A stretch of DNA of 31,982 nucleotides, from positions 1-31,982 of IMG/VR virus record IMGVR_UViG_3300042898_004535. One strand, 5' to 3'. The stretch is from a virus. Shown here one piece after another: positions 24,255 to 31,220 of this stretch. Each line of letters starts with the position of its first letter. Within the stretch, counting starts at the first letter, position 1. Below the pieces are notes generated by a model. It did not search any database, was not told where the DNA came from, and worked only from the letters and a program-made list of their open reading frames with translations. A program made the position numbers and the translations under genes.

Positions 24255-24282
24255 AACAAAAAAAACCGGATAGATCCGGTTT
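24255..24282 (-). terminator. Rho-independent terminator after LamG gene
   Basis: The minus strand reads AAACCGGA-TCTA-TCCGGTTT followed directly by five more T residues. The stem is eight perfect pairs with a four-base loop and a T-run, a textbook intrinsic terminator. It lies 25 bases past the LamG stop codon and separates the fibre genes from the small coiled-coil gene and sugar cassette. Confidence 0.88.
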
Positions 24283-24307
24283 AGATTAATTAATTTCGGT
24301 TAAATTT

Positions 24308-25036
24308 TTATAGCCCGTATCTAGCCTTGTCCGTATCAAACATCTCAGCTATAACTGACGTGCTTAAAGATTTCCCTTTATAGTATCTGAATTGTCCCCA
24401 AGTCATTGGGAGATATCCAGATCCTGTATTGAAGTCTCTACCTATCTCCAAATTAGAGGTTCCGGATAAACTCTGGCTAGGTGTGCTCAAAGAAAGTACC
24501 GGGGAGGAATTATCATCGACGTAGATCTTAGAAGTTCCTCCGACGATAACAGTGGTAATCATAGTCCAGGTATCTGCAGTAAAAGCTCCAGTAGAGCTAG
24601 GTCCTTTGCTGTCATAACCAGACCCATTGACCCCCAAATAGAATGCTTCTGAGGTATATGCTAGAAGTCTTATTCCGTCGTAAGAAGGTGCTTCGAACTC
24701 TTTGTTCCAGATCCCTTCGTTAGCAGAGTACCCCGATCCAATTTTAGCCCAGATAACAATCGATATAGGAGAAGAAATATTACTAAAATTAATAGAAGAA
24801 TTTTGGGTAACCGATACTAAGCTGTTAGTTCCTCCCATCACGATAGTTCCCCCGTTTGACGAGGAGTATGACCAGTCTCCACTTAGCGTCCCGTCGTTAT
24901 TATTTCCGGAAATATCGTTTATCGAAGTTCCAGATCCAGAGTAGCAAGCAGGGTCTCCAATATCAAAATATAAAGTAGCATCTGGTATTGGTGGGGGACC
25001 AGATGTCTTGATAAAAGACATAGGATAAACTATCAT
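24308..25036 (-). CDS. LamG/concanavalin-like virion protein, probable fibre or receptor-binding
   Basis: Of 242 residues, about 20-240 form a LamG-like jelly-roll domain: DATLYFDIGDPACYSGSG, then DISGNNNDGTLSG, a hydrophobic SPISIVIWAKIGSG strand, WTMITTVIVGGTSKIYVDD and NLEIGRDF ending WGQFRYYKGKSLS. This domain binds carbohydrate or protein in many phage fibres and bacterial surface proteins. It is four bases after the collagen-like fibre gene and is closed by a strong terminator, so both are probably made on one late transcript and may act together at the tail tip or capsid surface. Gly, Ser and Thr are abundant. No signal peptide is convincing. Whether it binds host receptor or its own glycosylated neighbour is unknown. 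Confidence 0.75.
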   Translation of the reverse strand: MIVYPMSFIKTSGPPPIPDATLYFDIGDPACYSGSGTSINDISGNNNDGTLSGDWSYSSSNGGTIVMGGTNSLVSVTQNSSINFSNISSPISIVIWAKIGSGYSANEGIWNKEFEAPSYDGIRLLAYTSEAFYLGVNGSGYDSKGPSSTGAFTADTWTMITTVIVGGTSKIYVDDNSSPVLSLSTPSQSLSGTSNLEIGRDFNTGSGYLPMTWGQFRYYKGKSLSTSVIAEMFDTDKARYGL

Positions 25037-25039
25037 ACA

Positions 25040-25885
25040 TTAGGCAAAGTCTTGAACGTAAGATCCGTAGTACTTACCATTCGCATACACAAAAGTGTAA
25101 ACGTCGTATTGGTTAGCGGTAGAAGTCATAACAGGGGTAGATCCTCCGCTCCAAGAAACAGTGGGCCACGTAACAGTATATCCTCCTGCTGCTGCCTGTC
25201 TAACAATTAGAATGTAGGTTGCACCTGCATTTGGGTTGCTGAAAGTAAATGTTGTACTAGCTGTTAGGGTATAAGTCTGAACGTTCCCGTTGTTCCAGCT
25301 TATAGCAGTGGTTGAAGCATAGGAGGAAACCCAGGCCTGGCCAGAGGTAACGTTCAAATTCCCGGAATAAGGGGAAGAAAAAGAAGTTCCGCTAGTTCCG
25401 GAGGTTCCGGAGGTTCCAGAAGATCCGGAGGTTCCAGAGGATCCTGATGTTCCAGAAGATCCTGATGTTCCGTCTGTTCCTGAAGATCCTGAGGTTCCGG
25501 TGGATCCTGATGTTCCAGAAGATCCCGAGGTTCCGGAGGTTCCAGAAGATCCTGATGTTCCGTCCGTTCCAGAAGATCCTGATGTTCCGCTGGATCCTGA
25601 GGTTCCAGAAGATCCTGATGTTCCTGATGTTCCAGATGTTCCAGAAGATCCTGATGTTCCATCCGTTCCTGAAGTTCCAGATGTACCAGCAGCTCCAGTT
25701 GGCCCAATCGGTCCGCTCGGTCCAGTTCCACCGAAGTAGGTCAACTGGGACCACGTTGAACTTCCGTCCCCTATCTTTGCAAATCCAGTATCTAATGAGT
25801 ATGCAAATTCTCCCTGGAGAAGGATAGGATTGATGCTGGTCCAGTTTGCTGTGGTGTCTCTTCTAAATTGTATTCTATAAGCCAT
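25040..25885 (-). CDS. Tail fibre-like protein with Ser/Thr-rich collagen-like stalk
   Basis: Three parts are visible in 281 residues. Residues 1-51 match the short N-terminal module common in phage fibres (IQFRRDTTANWTSINPILLQ, then GEFAYSLDTGFAKIGDGSS), similar to the start of the major tropism determinant. Residues 52-168 are about 39 Gly-X-Y triplets, first GPS/GPI/GPT, then almost only GTS and GSS with GTD at intervals. Residues 169-281 are a beta-rich tip (TYTLTASTTFTFSNP, TYILIVRQAAAGGYTVTWP, YDVYTFVYANGKYYGSY) seen in many phage fibre C-termini. It should trimerise into a thin stalk. With hydroxyl residues at nearly every X and Y position it is a plausible target for the O-glycosyltransferases downstream; that is inference. 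Confidence 0.83.
   Translation of the reverse strand: MAYRIQFRRDTTANWTSINPILLQGEFAYSLDTGFAKIGDGSSTWSQLTYFGGTGPSGPIGPTGAAGTSGTSGTDGTSGSSGTSGTSGTSGSSGTSGSSGTSGSSGTDGTSGSSGTSGTSGSSGTSGSTGTSGSSGTDGTSGSSGTSGSSGTSGSSGTSGTSGTSGTSFSSPYSGNLNVTSGQAWVSSYASTTAISWNNGNVQTYTLTASTTFTFSNPNAGATYILIVRQAAAGGYTVTWPTVSWSGGSTPVMTSTANQYDVYTFVYANGKYYGSYVQDFA
25382..25723 (-). repeat. Collagen-like triplet repeat within fibre gene
   Basis: About 38 nine-base units encode Gly-Thr-Ser, Gly-Ser-Ser and occasional Gly-Thr-Asp. GTD recurs about every 10-11 triplets, hinting at duplication of a longer block of roughly 90 bases. Proline appears only in the first few triplets. The DNA is low in complexity and stays open in several frames, which is a by-product of the repeat. 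Slippage or recombination could change stalk length. Confidence 0.9.
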
Positions 25886-25900
25886 TCTGCTTTGATATTT

Positions 25901-26215
25901 TTATAACTGATTTAATAGTCTAGTTTGGGTTGGGAACTCCCCTCCGACGATCGGACCGAAGAACTGTGCTGTTCCTGGTTCAGAATCTCCTCCGTCTAGA
26001 ATGTCGCTAAAGTTGTTCTCCACCGAGACCTGCTTCAGCCAGAAGTTACCGAATGTCGAGTAGTTTCTGGTCTCACTCTGGGCAGATTTTTTAACGTAGT
26101 TGTTCTCCGTTCCAATGAAATATAAGGTGTCATTGGTCTGACTGCTAGACCCATCAATAATTCTAACGGATAAGCCCGGTTCTAGAATTGGATTATTTGG
26201 AAAATTATTAGCCAT
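25901..26215 (-). CDS. Small probable virion protein, function unknown
   Basis: A 104-residue protein with no recognisable domain. It is rich in Asn, Gly, Ser and Thr with short beta-like segments (LSVRIIDGSSSQTNDTLYFI, then FGNFWLKQVSVENNF), and has no enzymatic motif, signal peptide or membrane segment. It lies between the gp15-like gene and the collagen-like fibre gene and so is most likely a minor virion or fibre-attachment protein. A promoter-like GAATATATA sits 21 bases before the ATG, and the sequence AAATATCAAAG precedes both this gene and the next. The gap after its stop codon is 15 bases. Confidence 0.65.
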   Translation of the reverse strand: MANNFPNNPILEPGLSVRIIDGSSSQTNDTLYFIGTENNYVKKSAQSETRNYSTFGNFWLKQVSVENNFSDILDGGDSEPGTAQFFGPIVGGEFPTQTRLLNQL

Positions 26216-26236
26216 TAGACAACTTTGATATTTCTG

Positions 26237-26245
26237 TATATATTC
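26237..26245 (-). promoter_or_regulatory. Candidate late promoter core before 104-residue gene
   Basis: Minus-strand GAATATATA, 21 bases before the ATG at 26215, in the 50-base gap after the gp15-like gene. It is a one- to two-base variant of the AGATATATA motif before the sheath gene. It would drive the small virion protein, the collagen-like fibre and the LamG gene as one unit up to the terminator at 24255-24282. Confidence 0.35.
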
Positions 26246-26265
26246 AACTCAGAAAAGAATCTGGC

Positions 26266-27015
26266 TTAGAATAAGCTAGATTCTCCAGGAAGGATTGTGG
26301 TCTCGTCCGTGGATACCTTTAGCTTAATTCCTGCCTGCATGAGATTTCCTCTGAATCTCTGAGTTGCAAGATCCTTCTGAGGGTAATACGTTTCGACTGC
26401 AACTGTAAATGAGGTCTCGATCCACTTCTGGGTATTAAGGTAACTGAACTCTAACTGCTTGTCGTTCTGGTACTGTTCAGGAAATCCAACCTGGACAGGA
26501 ATTCTCATCCCGCCAAATTCGACGTTGAAGCTGTATACCTTATAGAAGGTCTGGATAACAGACTGGAAGATCTTAAACGTGTCCAACAAACTGTCTGCCC
26601 TAACCTTCACGTCGAAAGTCATCGCCAGTGGAATTGAACTTGTATAGGCAGAATATGCCTTCATCTGGCCCTGGAGATCCTCAACATTGTAGGTTGCCCT
26701 GACGAATCCGTTGGTTAGAGATCCAGTTTCAATATTAACTCCGGATAGAGTAATAACCCCTCTCGGGATGATGTCGTAATTTCCCTCTGCAAAAGGTGAT
26801 TGACCGTCGCAGTCTAGATAATCCAAATAGAAATCCTGAAGGAAGGTCTCGTCTCCCGCCATCGAGTAGAAAAAGGGGATATAAACCTCTAGTATCTGCT
26901 GCTGTTGGTTAATTTGGGTGTACGTCACCTTCTCGTTTAGACTTCTAAGAAGTCCAACTATGATCCCCCTTAGGAATACTTCATCTACGTTATATTTTTC
27001 TAAAAATCCAGCCAT
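26266..27015 (-). CDS. gp15: Tail completion / sheath stabiliser protein (T4 gp15-like)
   Basis: T4 gp15 forms a hexameric ring that caps the tail and joins it to the neck. This 249-residue protein follows the gp15 layout: early strand VYIPFFYSMAGDETFLQDFY, then a central IPRGVITLSGVNIETGSLTN like the gp15 ILPRINLHLVDF segment, a strand-helix IPLAMTFDVKVRADSLLDTF and FQSVIQTFY (gp15 has IKMIYELSIFTRYEDDMFQI before a similar helix), MRIPVQVGF, and a closing strand WIETSFTVAVETYYPQ that mirrors the gp15 end. Length is close to T4 gp15 (272). Gene order also fits, since gp16 lies downstream although separated by the fibre genes and sugar cassette. This is a by-eye match, not a computed one. Confidence 0.65.
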   Translation of the reverse strand: MAGFLEKYNVDEVFLRGIIVGLLRSLNEKVTYTQINQQQQILEVYIPFFYSMAGDETFLQDFYLDYLDCDGQSPFAEGNYDIIPRGVITLSGVNIETGSLTNGFVRATYNVEDLQGQMKAYSAYTSSIPLAMTFDVKVRADSLLDTFKIFQSVIQTFYKVYSFNVEFGGMRIPVQVGFPEQYQNDKQLEFSYLNTQKWIETSFTVAVETYYPQKDLATQRFRGNLMQAGIKLKVSTDETTILPGESSLF

Positions 27016-27016
27016 A

Positions 27017-27937
27017 TTAAGATACTGTTACAAAATTAGTTTTGGTGATACTCGACGTTCCGTTCGCATTAGTAGCCGTGAGGGTAACCGTATAAGATCC
27101 TGCTATGCTAAATGAAACCAGTGGGTTTTGTGCGGTAGCTCCGGTCGATCCTGCACATGCTCCGGTTCCTCCAAAGTCCCAGAGAACGGAGGTCGGTTGA
27201 ACCGTAGTTGGTACTCTAAGAGATAAATCTAGGAATCCAACTGTCCCGCCGGCAGAAATTGCAGTTCCTCCAGTCTGACCGTAGTAGGTCGAAAAGTTTG
27301 GATACGGAGGCATCGGAAGCATTCCTTGCTGATAAGAAGCCTTTGTTGGTGTTAACGGGAAGTTTGGTGCACCAATTGGAACATTATCAAGTCTTCCAGG
27401 AACGGTTTGAAGGATCACAGGAACTTCAGTGTACATAAATGACAAGGGAAAGTTCTCCATGTCTGTATAGATCGGGTGCTGGAAAGATCCGGTTTCGTAC
27501 TGTGTGGTGGTTAGACCATAGACGTTGGCCTGCTTCATCCCTAGCTGAACTGCACACTCGCTAGCAGAGATCGGGTTTAGTGTTCTGACTATAACGAAAG
27601 AATACAACTTCTCGTCTCCAGCAGGGATATATGTGTTCTCGTATTGGGCAAAGAATAGAGAATACGTCTGAACTGTTGTTTTAGAATAGACTGGATTTCC
27701 CTTAGTGTTGATGATCGGAACGTAGTCCGTTGGAGTTACAGGAAGTGGCTTGAGTAGACCGATCCCAAGAAGTCCAGCCCCTTGAGTGCCAGGAACGACC
27801 ATCGTCGCCTGCACCGCAGTTAGACCTTTCTTTTTCAGATCCGACTTGGTGACGATTAAATTTTGGTTTCTACTGTATAAGGGTTTCAAAACTCCAGACT
27901 TATTTCCTCTATATATCTGGAGAGGAAAAGATCCCAA
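27017..27937 (-). CDS. Virion protein with C-terminal PKD domain
   Basis: The first 205 residues are a domain I do not recognise, with beta-rich stretches (FPLQIYRGNKSGVLKPLY, TTVQTYSLFFAQYENTYIP). After a Pro/Gly-rich linker (MLPMPPYPNFSTYYG), residues about 225-306 form a PKD-like immunoglobulin fold: SVLWDFGGTG, then VSFSIAGSYTVTLTATNANG. PKD domains usually mediate surface binding and occur on phage heads and tails. The start codon is TTG at 27937, set directly against the TAA stop of gene 46; no ATG lies nearby (the next Met is residue 46), so TTG is probably real. It is followed one base later by the gp15-like gene. It may be a tail, neck or decoration protein. Confidence 0.68.
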   Translation of the reverse strand: MGSFPLQIYRGNKSGVLKPLYSRNQNLIVTKSDLKKKGLTAVQATMVVPGTQGAGLLGIGLLKPLPVTPTDYVPIINTKGNPVYSKTTVQTYSLFFAQYENTYIPAGDEKLYSFVIVRTLNPISASECAVQLGMKQANVYGLTTTQYETGSFQHPIYTDMENFPLSFMYTEVPVILQTVPGRLDNVPIGAPNFPLTPTKASYQQGMLPMPPYPNFSTYYGQTGGTAISAGGTVGFLDLSLRVPTTVQPTSVLWDFGGTGACAGSTGATAQNPLVSFSIAGSYTVTLTATNANGTSSITKTNFVTVS

Positions 27938-29602
27938 TTAGAACTTGTCTATCGAGATCGAAGAGAAGTTGTTTGCCTTGGCCACCTCCAGCTTCCAGTC
28001 GAAAATCTCATGGGGCATTGGAGCATGGTTGATGACGAAGATGTTCAGACCTAATTCTTTACACACTTCTCTCAGAATTCTAAGAATAGAATGAACACCA
28101 TCAGGATCCACCGAGCTAAATAGCTCGTCCAAGAAGAGGAGGTTGATGCTGCTGAACTTCATCTTCATGAGCTTCATGATAGCTATCAGAACGACGAAGT
28201 CAACTTTTTTCATCTCCCCAGTACTTAAAGTTTGGGTTGGAATTTCCACACCCATGTGATAGATTGTGGCATTAAATTCCTCGTCGAACACGACCTGGTA
28301 GTCCAGGTGCATCTTGGCAAGTAGATCTAGAATCTCAGAATTTAGTGAGGGGAGGATGGTTTTGATCGCCATTTGCTTAACCCCTTTTTCTCCCAGGATT
28401 TCGTCCAGGGTTCTCAGCCAGTTGTTCTTCTCCTGATTCTTAAAAGACTCGGTCGACATCTTATCCCTCTCCACCTGAAGGTTATCCACTATTCTCTGGA
28501 GAGAATTCAATTGTTTGTCTCCGGTCGACTCATTAAGAATTTTAATGTCTCTCTTAATCTCGCTGATCTTGATTTCAATCTTTCTTCCTTTGTCCATAAT
28601 CTCCCTTTTAGTGGTGGAGATTTCTCTCTCTTTGTCTTTCAGTTCCGTCACAGTGGAATTTAGGGAGTCTAACTGGGAAGTAACTGCGGTGTGATCTGCA
28701 ACCAGTCCATCTTTAACACAGTGATGGAACTCTGAATCTAAAGAGGTTTGACAAGTCGGACACTGGTCTAATTCATACAATTTGATCTTCTTGTTTAGCT
28801 CCTGAAGCTTAGCTCTAGACTCAATTAGCAGACGATTGGTGTTGGAGATTTCATCCTGAACTTGATTCTCGATATCTCTAAACTCCTCGGTCCTTTGTGA
28901 ATGGATAACCTGAAGTCCTTCGAACGTTTCCAAAGATCTCTGGAGTTCTTCCTTCTTGGTGGTAGATTCCTCTTCTATCTGATTGGCCAACGATTCCATC
29001 TCGTTGAGTGAGCTCTCGATGGTCGACTCTAAAGAAGAAAGCCTTCCCGATAGATTTTCGAGGGTCTCCTTGATCTTTCTGTTCTCGTCCTTCAGCAGGT
29101 CTCTCATCTGATTCAACACATGGAATCCGAAGATCTTATCGATAATGCTTCTCTTGTCCTGTGAGGACATTTTGATAAAGGACTTGAAATCATTAATGGA
29201 GAGTGAAATAGTGTTGTTAAACACGTAGTAGGGGATGCCTAGAATGTCCTCGGAGAGATAGTCTTGAACAGATCTAACTCCAGCTTGATCGTACTCGACA
29301 CCGTCTAGGAATAGCTTAAATAAGTTGGGTTCAAGTCCTCTCTCGACGACAACTTCTGTTCCGTTAGAATCTAGAGTGATTCTGACCCAGGCATTTCCGT
29401 TGATTCGATTCGGAATGTCCTTCAACTTCTTTCCCTCTAGCTTTCCGTAGAGACCAAAAGTAATCACCTGGGAGATTGAAGACTTTCCAGCTCCATTTTC
29501 TCCGACTACTTGATAGAGGCAGGATTCACCTTCAAATTCAATCTCTTGCTTTCTGTTTCCGTAAGAGGAAAAATTTCTCCACTCGATCTTCTTAATTCTC
29601 AT
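27938..29602 (-). CDS. 46: Recombination endonuclease subunit gp46 (Rad50/SbcC-like)
   Basis: The ATPase half of the nuclease complex that resects DNA ends for recombination-dependent replication. The 554-residue length fits T4 gp46 (560). Walker A is GENGAGKSS at 34-42. A long coiled coil spans about 165-400, with a zinc-hook CPTC at 281-284 at its tip. The ABC signature is LSTGE at 459-463, Walker B LLFLDE with Asp492/Glu493, and the H-loop His lies in FVINHAP near 522-528. All key residues are present, so the enzyme should be active. Its ATG overlaps the gp47 stop by four bases (ATGA), giving equal expression of both subunits. It acts on DNA in the host cytoplasm. Confidence 0.95.
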   Translation of the reverse strand: MRIKKIEWRNFSSYGNRKQEIEFEGESCLYQVVGENGAGKSSISQVITFGLYGKLEGKKLKDIPNRINGNAWVRITLDSNGTEVVVERGLEPNLFKLFLDGVEYDQAGVRSVQDYLSEDILGIPYYVFNNTISLSINDFKSFIKMSSQDKRSIIDKIFGFHVLNQMRDLLKDENRKIKETLENLSGRLSSLESTIESSLNEMESLANQIEEESTTKKEELQRSLETFEGLQVIHSQRTEEFRDIENQVQDEISNTNRLLIESRAKLQELNKKIKLYELDQCPTCQTSLDSEFHHCVKDGLVADHTAVTSQLDSLNSTVTELKDKEREISTTKREIMDKGRKIEIKISEIKRDIKILNESTGDKQLNSLQRIVDNLQVERDKMSTESFKNQEKNNWLRTLDEILGEKGVKQMAIKTILPSLNSEILDLLAKMHLDYQVVFDEEFNATIYHMGVEIPTQTLSTGEMKKVDFVVLIAIMKLMKMKFSSINLLFLDELFSSVDPDGVHSILRILREVCKELGLNIFVINHAPMPHEIFDWKLEVAKANNFSSISIDKF

Positions 29603-30720
29603 AATCTGATTTCTTGATCCTTTTCAACTACAATCTTATACAATTTTTCTAGACTTCCTACTAGCTTATCCTTAGTTTCTACATCATATTCCATCCCTCC
29701 GACGTATTCCTTGACGAAATCCATTACGCTAAATTGCTTTCCGTCCGTGTCGTAGATTTGAGAAGAAAGTGAATTGGCCTGGTTCGGGTCATAGGGGTGG
29801 AACCCTAATTTTCTCTGGGACGTAATGCTTTCTGTTAGAATATTTAGAGGTGCTCTCAGAGCCATCTTTGGGTCGATCATAATGTCGACAAAGTTGTTTC
29901 TGAATTCTGGCTCTAGATCTTCGATCGTCATCTCTAGAATCTGGTCGAAGATGAACTTCTTAAACTTCGGAGAGAAGTTGTTGATGAACTTTGTTTCTTC
30001 TCCGGACTGAAGATCTAGCAGGGTCACCGACTTTGGATTTCCCATATCAGATCTGGTCAGTTCATAAGGAGATCCCAACATGTGGATGTTGTTTACCGTC
30101 TGGGAGTAGTGGATATGACCAGAATAAACGGTCTTGAATTTGCTGAACTTCTTAGAGTCTGCTCCTTCTTCCACGGTCACATAACGATTAAACTTTAGAC
30201 CTCTAATGTCTGCGTGACAGCATAGGTAGTCGTGTGGCCCCGAATTGTCTAGAAATTCCTCTTCTGATGCGTGGTCTTTTCTCCATGGCATCATTAGAAA
30301 TTTCTTATCACCAAGAACTAACATGTCTGGCTCTTGGAAGATCTCGACGTTTGGAATCCACTTTAAAGACTTAAGAGAATTGACGTCGTTAGATGTCTTT
30401 CCCCAGATGTCGTGGTTGCCGATCAAAACATAGACTCCGTCGGTAAAAACATTGGAGAGTTCTTCTGCAACTTCTACTCCTAGGTTTAAGACTTTTAGAT
30501 TTACGCTCTGTCTAGAATCGTACCAGTCCCCAAGGTGGATTAAAACGTCACCTGGTCTGTAGTTCTCCTTCACCATCGGAATAAACCAATCGAAGAAGTA
30601 GTCTCGCATAATGTCGATCCATTCGTTAGAAGAGTTTCTAACTCCGAAGTGTGTGTCGGTAATAAACCAAACCCTCTTAGCTTCAGGGTTTAGAGTTCTT
30701 TTGGTTCCTAGTCCGGCCAT
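29599..30720 (-). CDS. 47: Recombination endonuclease subunit gp47 (Mre11/SbcD-like)
   Basis: The metal-dependent nuclease partner of gp46. Calcineurin-like phosphoesterase motifs are in order: TDTHFG with Asp22 and His24, HLGDWYDSR with Asp65, GNHD at 101-104, CCHADI with His169, and the final metal-binding GHIH at 201-204. All metal ligands are present. At 373 residues it is a little longer than T4 gp47 (339). The C-terminal third (about 250-373) would cap the active site and contact the coiled-coil base of gp46. It lies five bases after the preceding hypothetical gene and overlaps gene 46 by four bases. Confidence 0.95.
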   Translation of the reverse strand: MAGLGTKRTLNPEAKRVWFITDTHFGVRNSSNEWIDIMRDYFFDWFIPMVKENYRPGDVLIHLGDWYDSRQSVNLKVLNLGVEVAEELSNVFTDGVYVLIGNHDIWGKTSNDVNSLKSLKWIPNVEIFQEPDMLVLGDKKFLMMPWRKDHASEEEFLDNSGPHDYLCCHADIRGLKFNRYVTVEEGADSKKFSKFKTVYSGHIHYSQTVNNIHMLGSPYELTRSDMGNPKSVTLLDLQSGEETKFINNFSPKFKKFIFDQILEMTIEDLEPEFRNNFVDIMIDPKMALRAPLNILTESITSQRKLGFHPYDPNQANSLSSQIYDTDGKQFSVMDFVKEYVGGMEYDVETKDKLVGSLEKLYKIVVEKDQEIRL

Positions 30721-30725
30721 TGCTA

Positions 30726-31220
30726 TTAAAATAGTCTTTTTATCTTTCTTTTAGATAAGATGCTAAACTTAGTTTCCAGCTCGTTAATGATGATTTCTTT
30801 GTATTTTGCAGGGATAAGCTCGTAGGCTTTCACGTACGGAATGGAAACAAAATCACAGATGACCACGAACTTTTCAGAGAAAGAAAATTCAGTTCCATCC
30901 AGCTTCTCCAGGACGTCCTGGAAGAGATGAGGGACCAGATCTTTTGGAATTTTTTTCTTGTAGGATAGTGGATACCATCTAGACGACTGGAATGCCTGAT
31001 AGACGGTCTCCTCTAGCTTTTTACGGTGAAGGTATTCCTCCTCGTCGTAGCTGTCCTCCAGCATCTTGTGACCCTGGTCCATGTCAAAGCTCTCCTTGAA
31101 CTCGTTTGTAGCCTCAGAGTTGTTATGTGCTCCGAAGATTTTATCTCCGAGCTGGACTTTCTTAGGATCAGTTTCTAACCCTCCAGTTCCTCCTACCGGT
31201 GCTTTCTTTTTATTCCACAT
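30726..31220 (-). CDS. Hypothetical protein between helicase and gp47
   Basis: I do not recognise this 164-residue protein. The N-terminus (about 1-60) is polar and probably disordered, with a Gly-rich patch (APVGGTGGLE) and acidic stretches (SYDEEEYLHRKK). The second half is more ordered and helical: YQAFQSSRWYPLSYKKKIPK, FQDVLEKLDGTEF, FVVICDFVSIPYVKAYELIP and a basic end LSKRKIKRLF. The ATG lies inside the end of the helicase gene (11-base overlap), and gp47 follows five bases later, so it belongs to the replication/recombination operon and may act with those proteins. No nuclease, polymerase or zinc motif is visible. Confidence 0.75.
   Translation of the reverse strand: MWNKKKAPVGGTGGLETDPKKVQLGDKIFGAHNNSEATNEFKESFDMDQGHKMLEDSYDEEEYLHRKKLEETVYQAFQSSRWYPLSYKKKIPKDLVPHLFQDVLEKLDGTEFSFSEKFVVICDFVSIPYVKAYELIPAKYKEIIINELETKFSILSKRKIKRLF

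Noticed and set aside
25382-25740. Repeat array that could be read as CRISPR or a long plus-strand gene
   Set aside because: The period is nine bases with no unique spacers, and the repeats are explained by Gly-X-Y codons of the minus-strand fibre gene. Long open frames on other frames and strand are by-products of the repeat.
29330-29345. GGTTCAAGTCC, T-loop-like sequence on the plus strand
   Set aside because: It lies inside gene 46 and no cloverleaf can be built around it.
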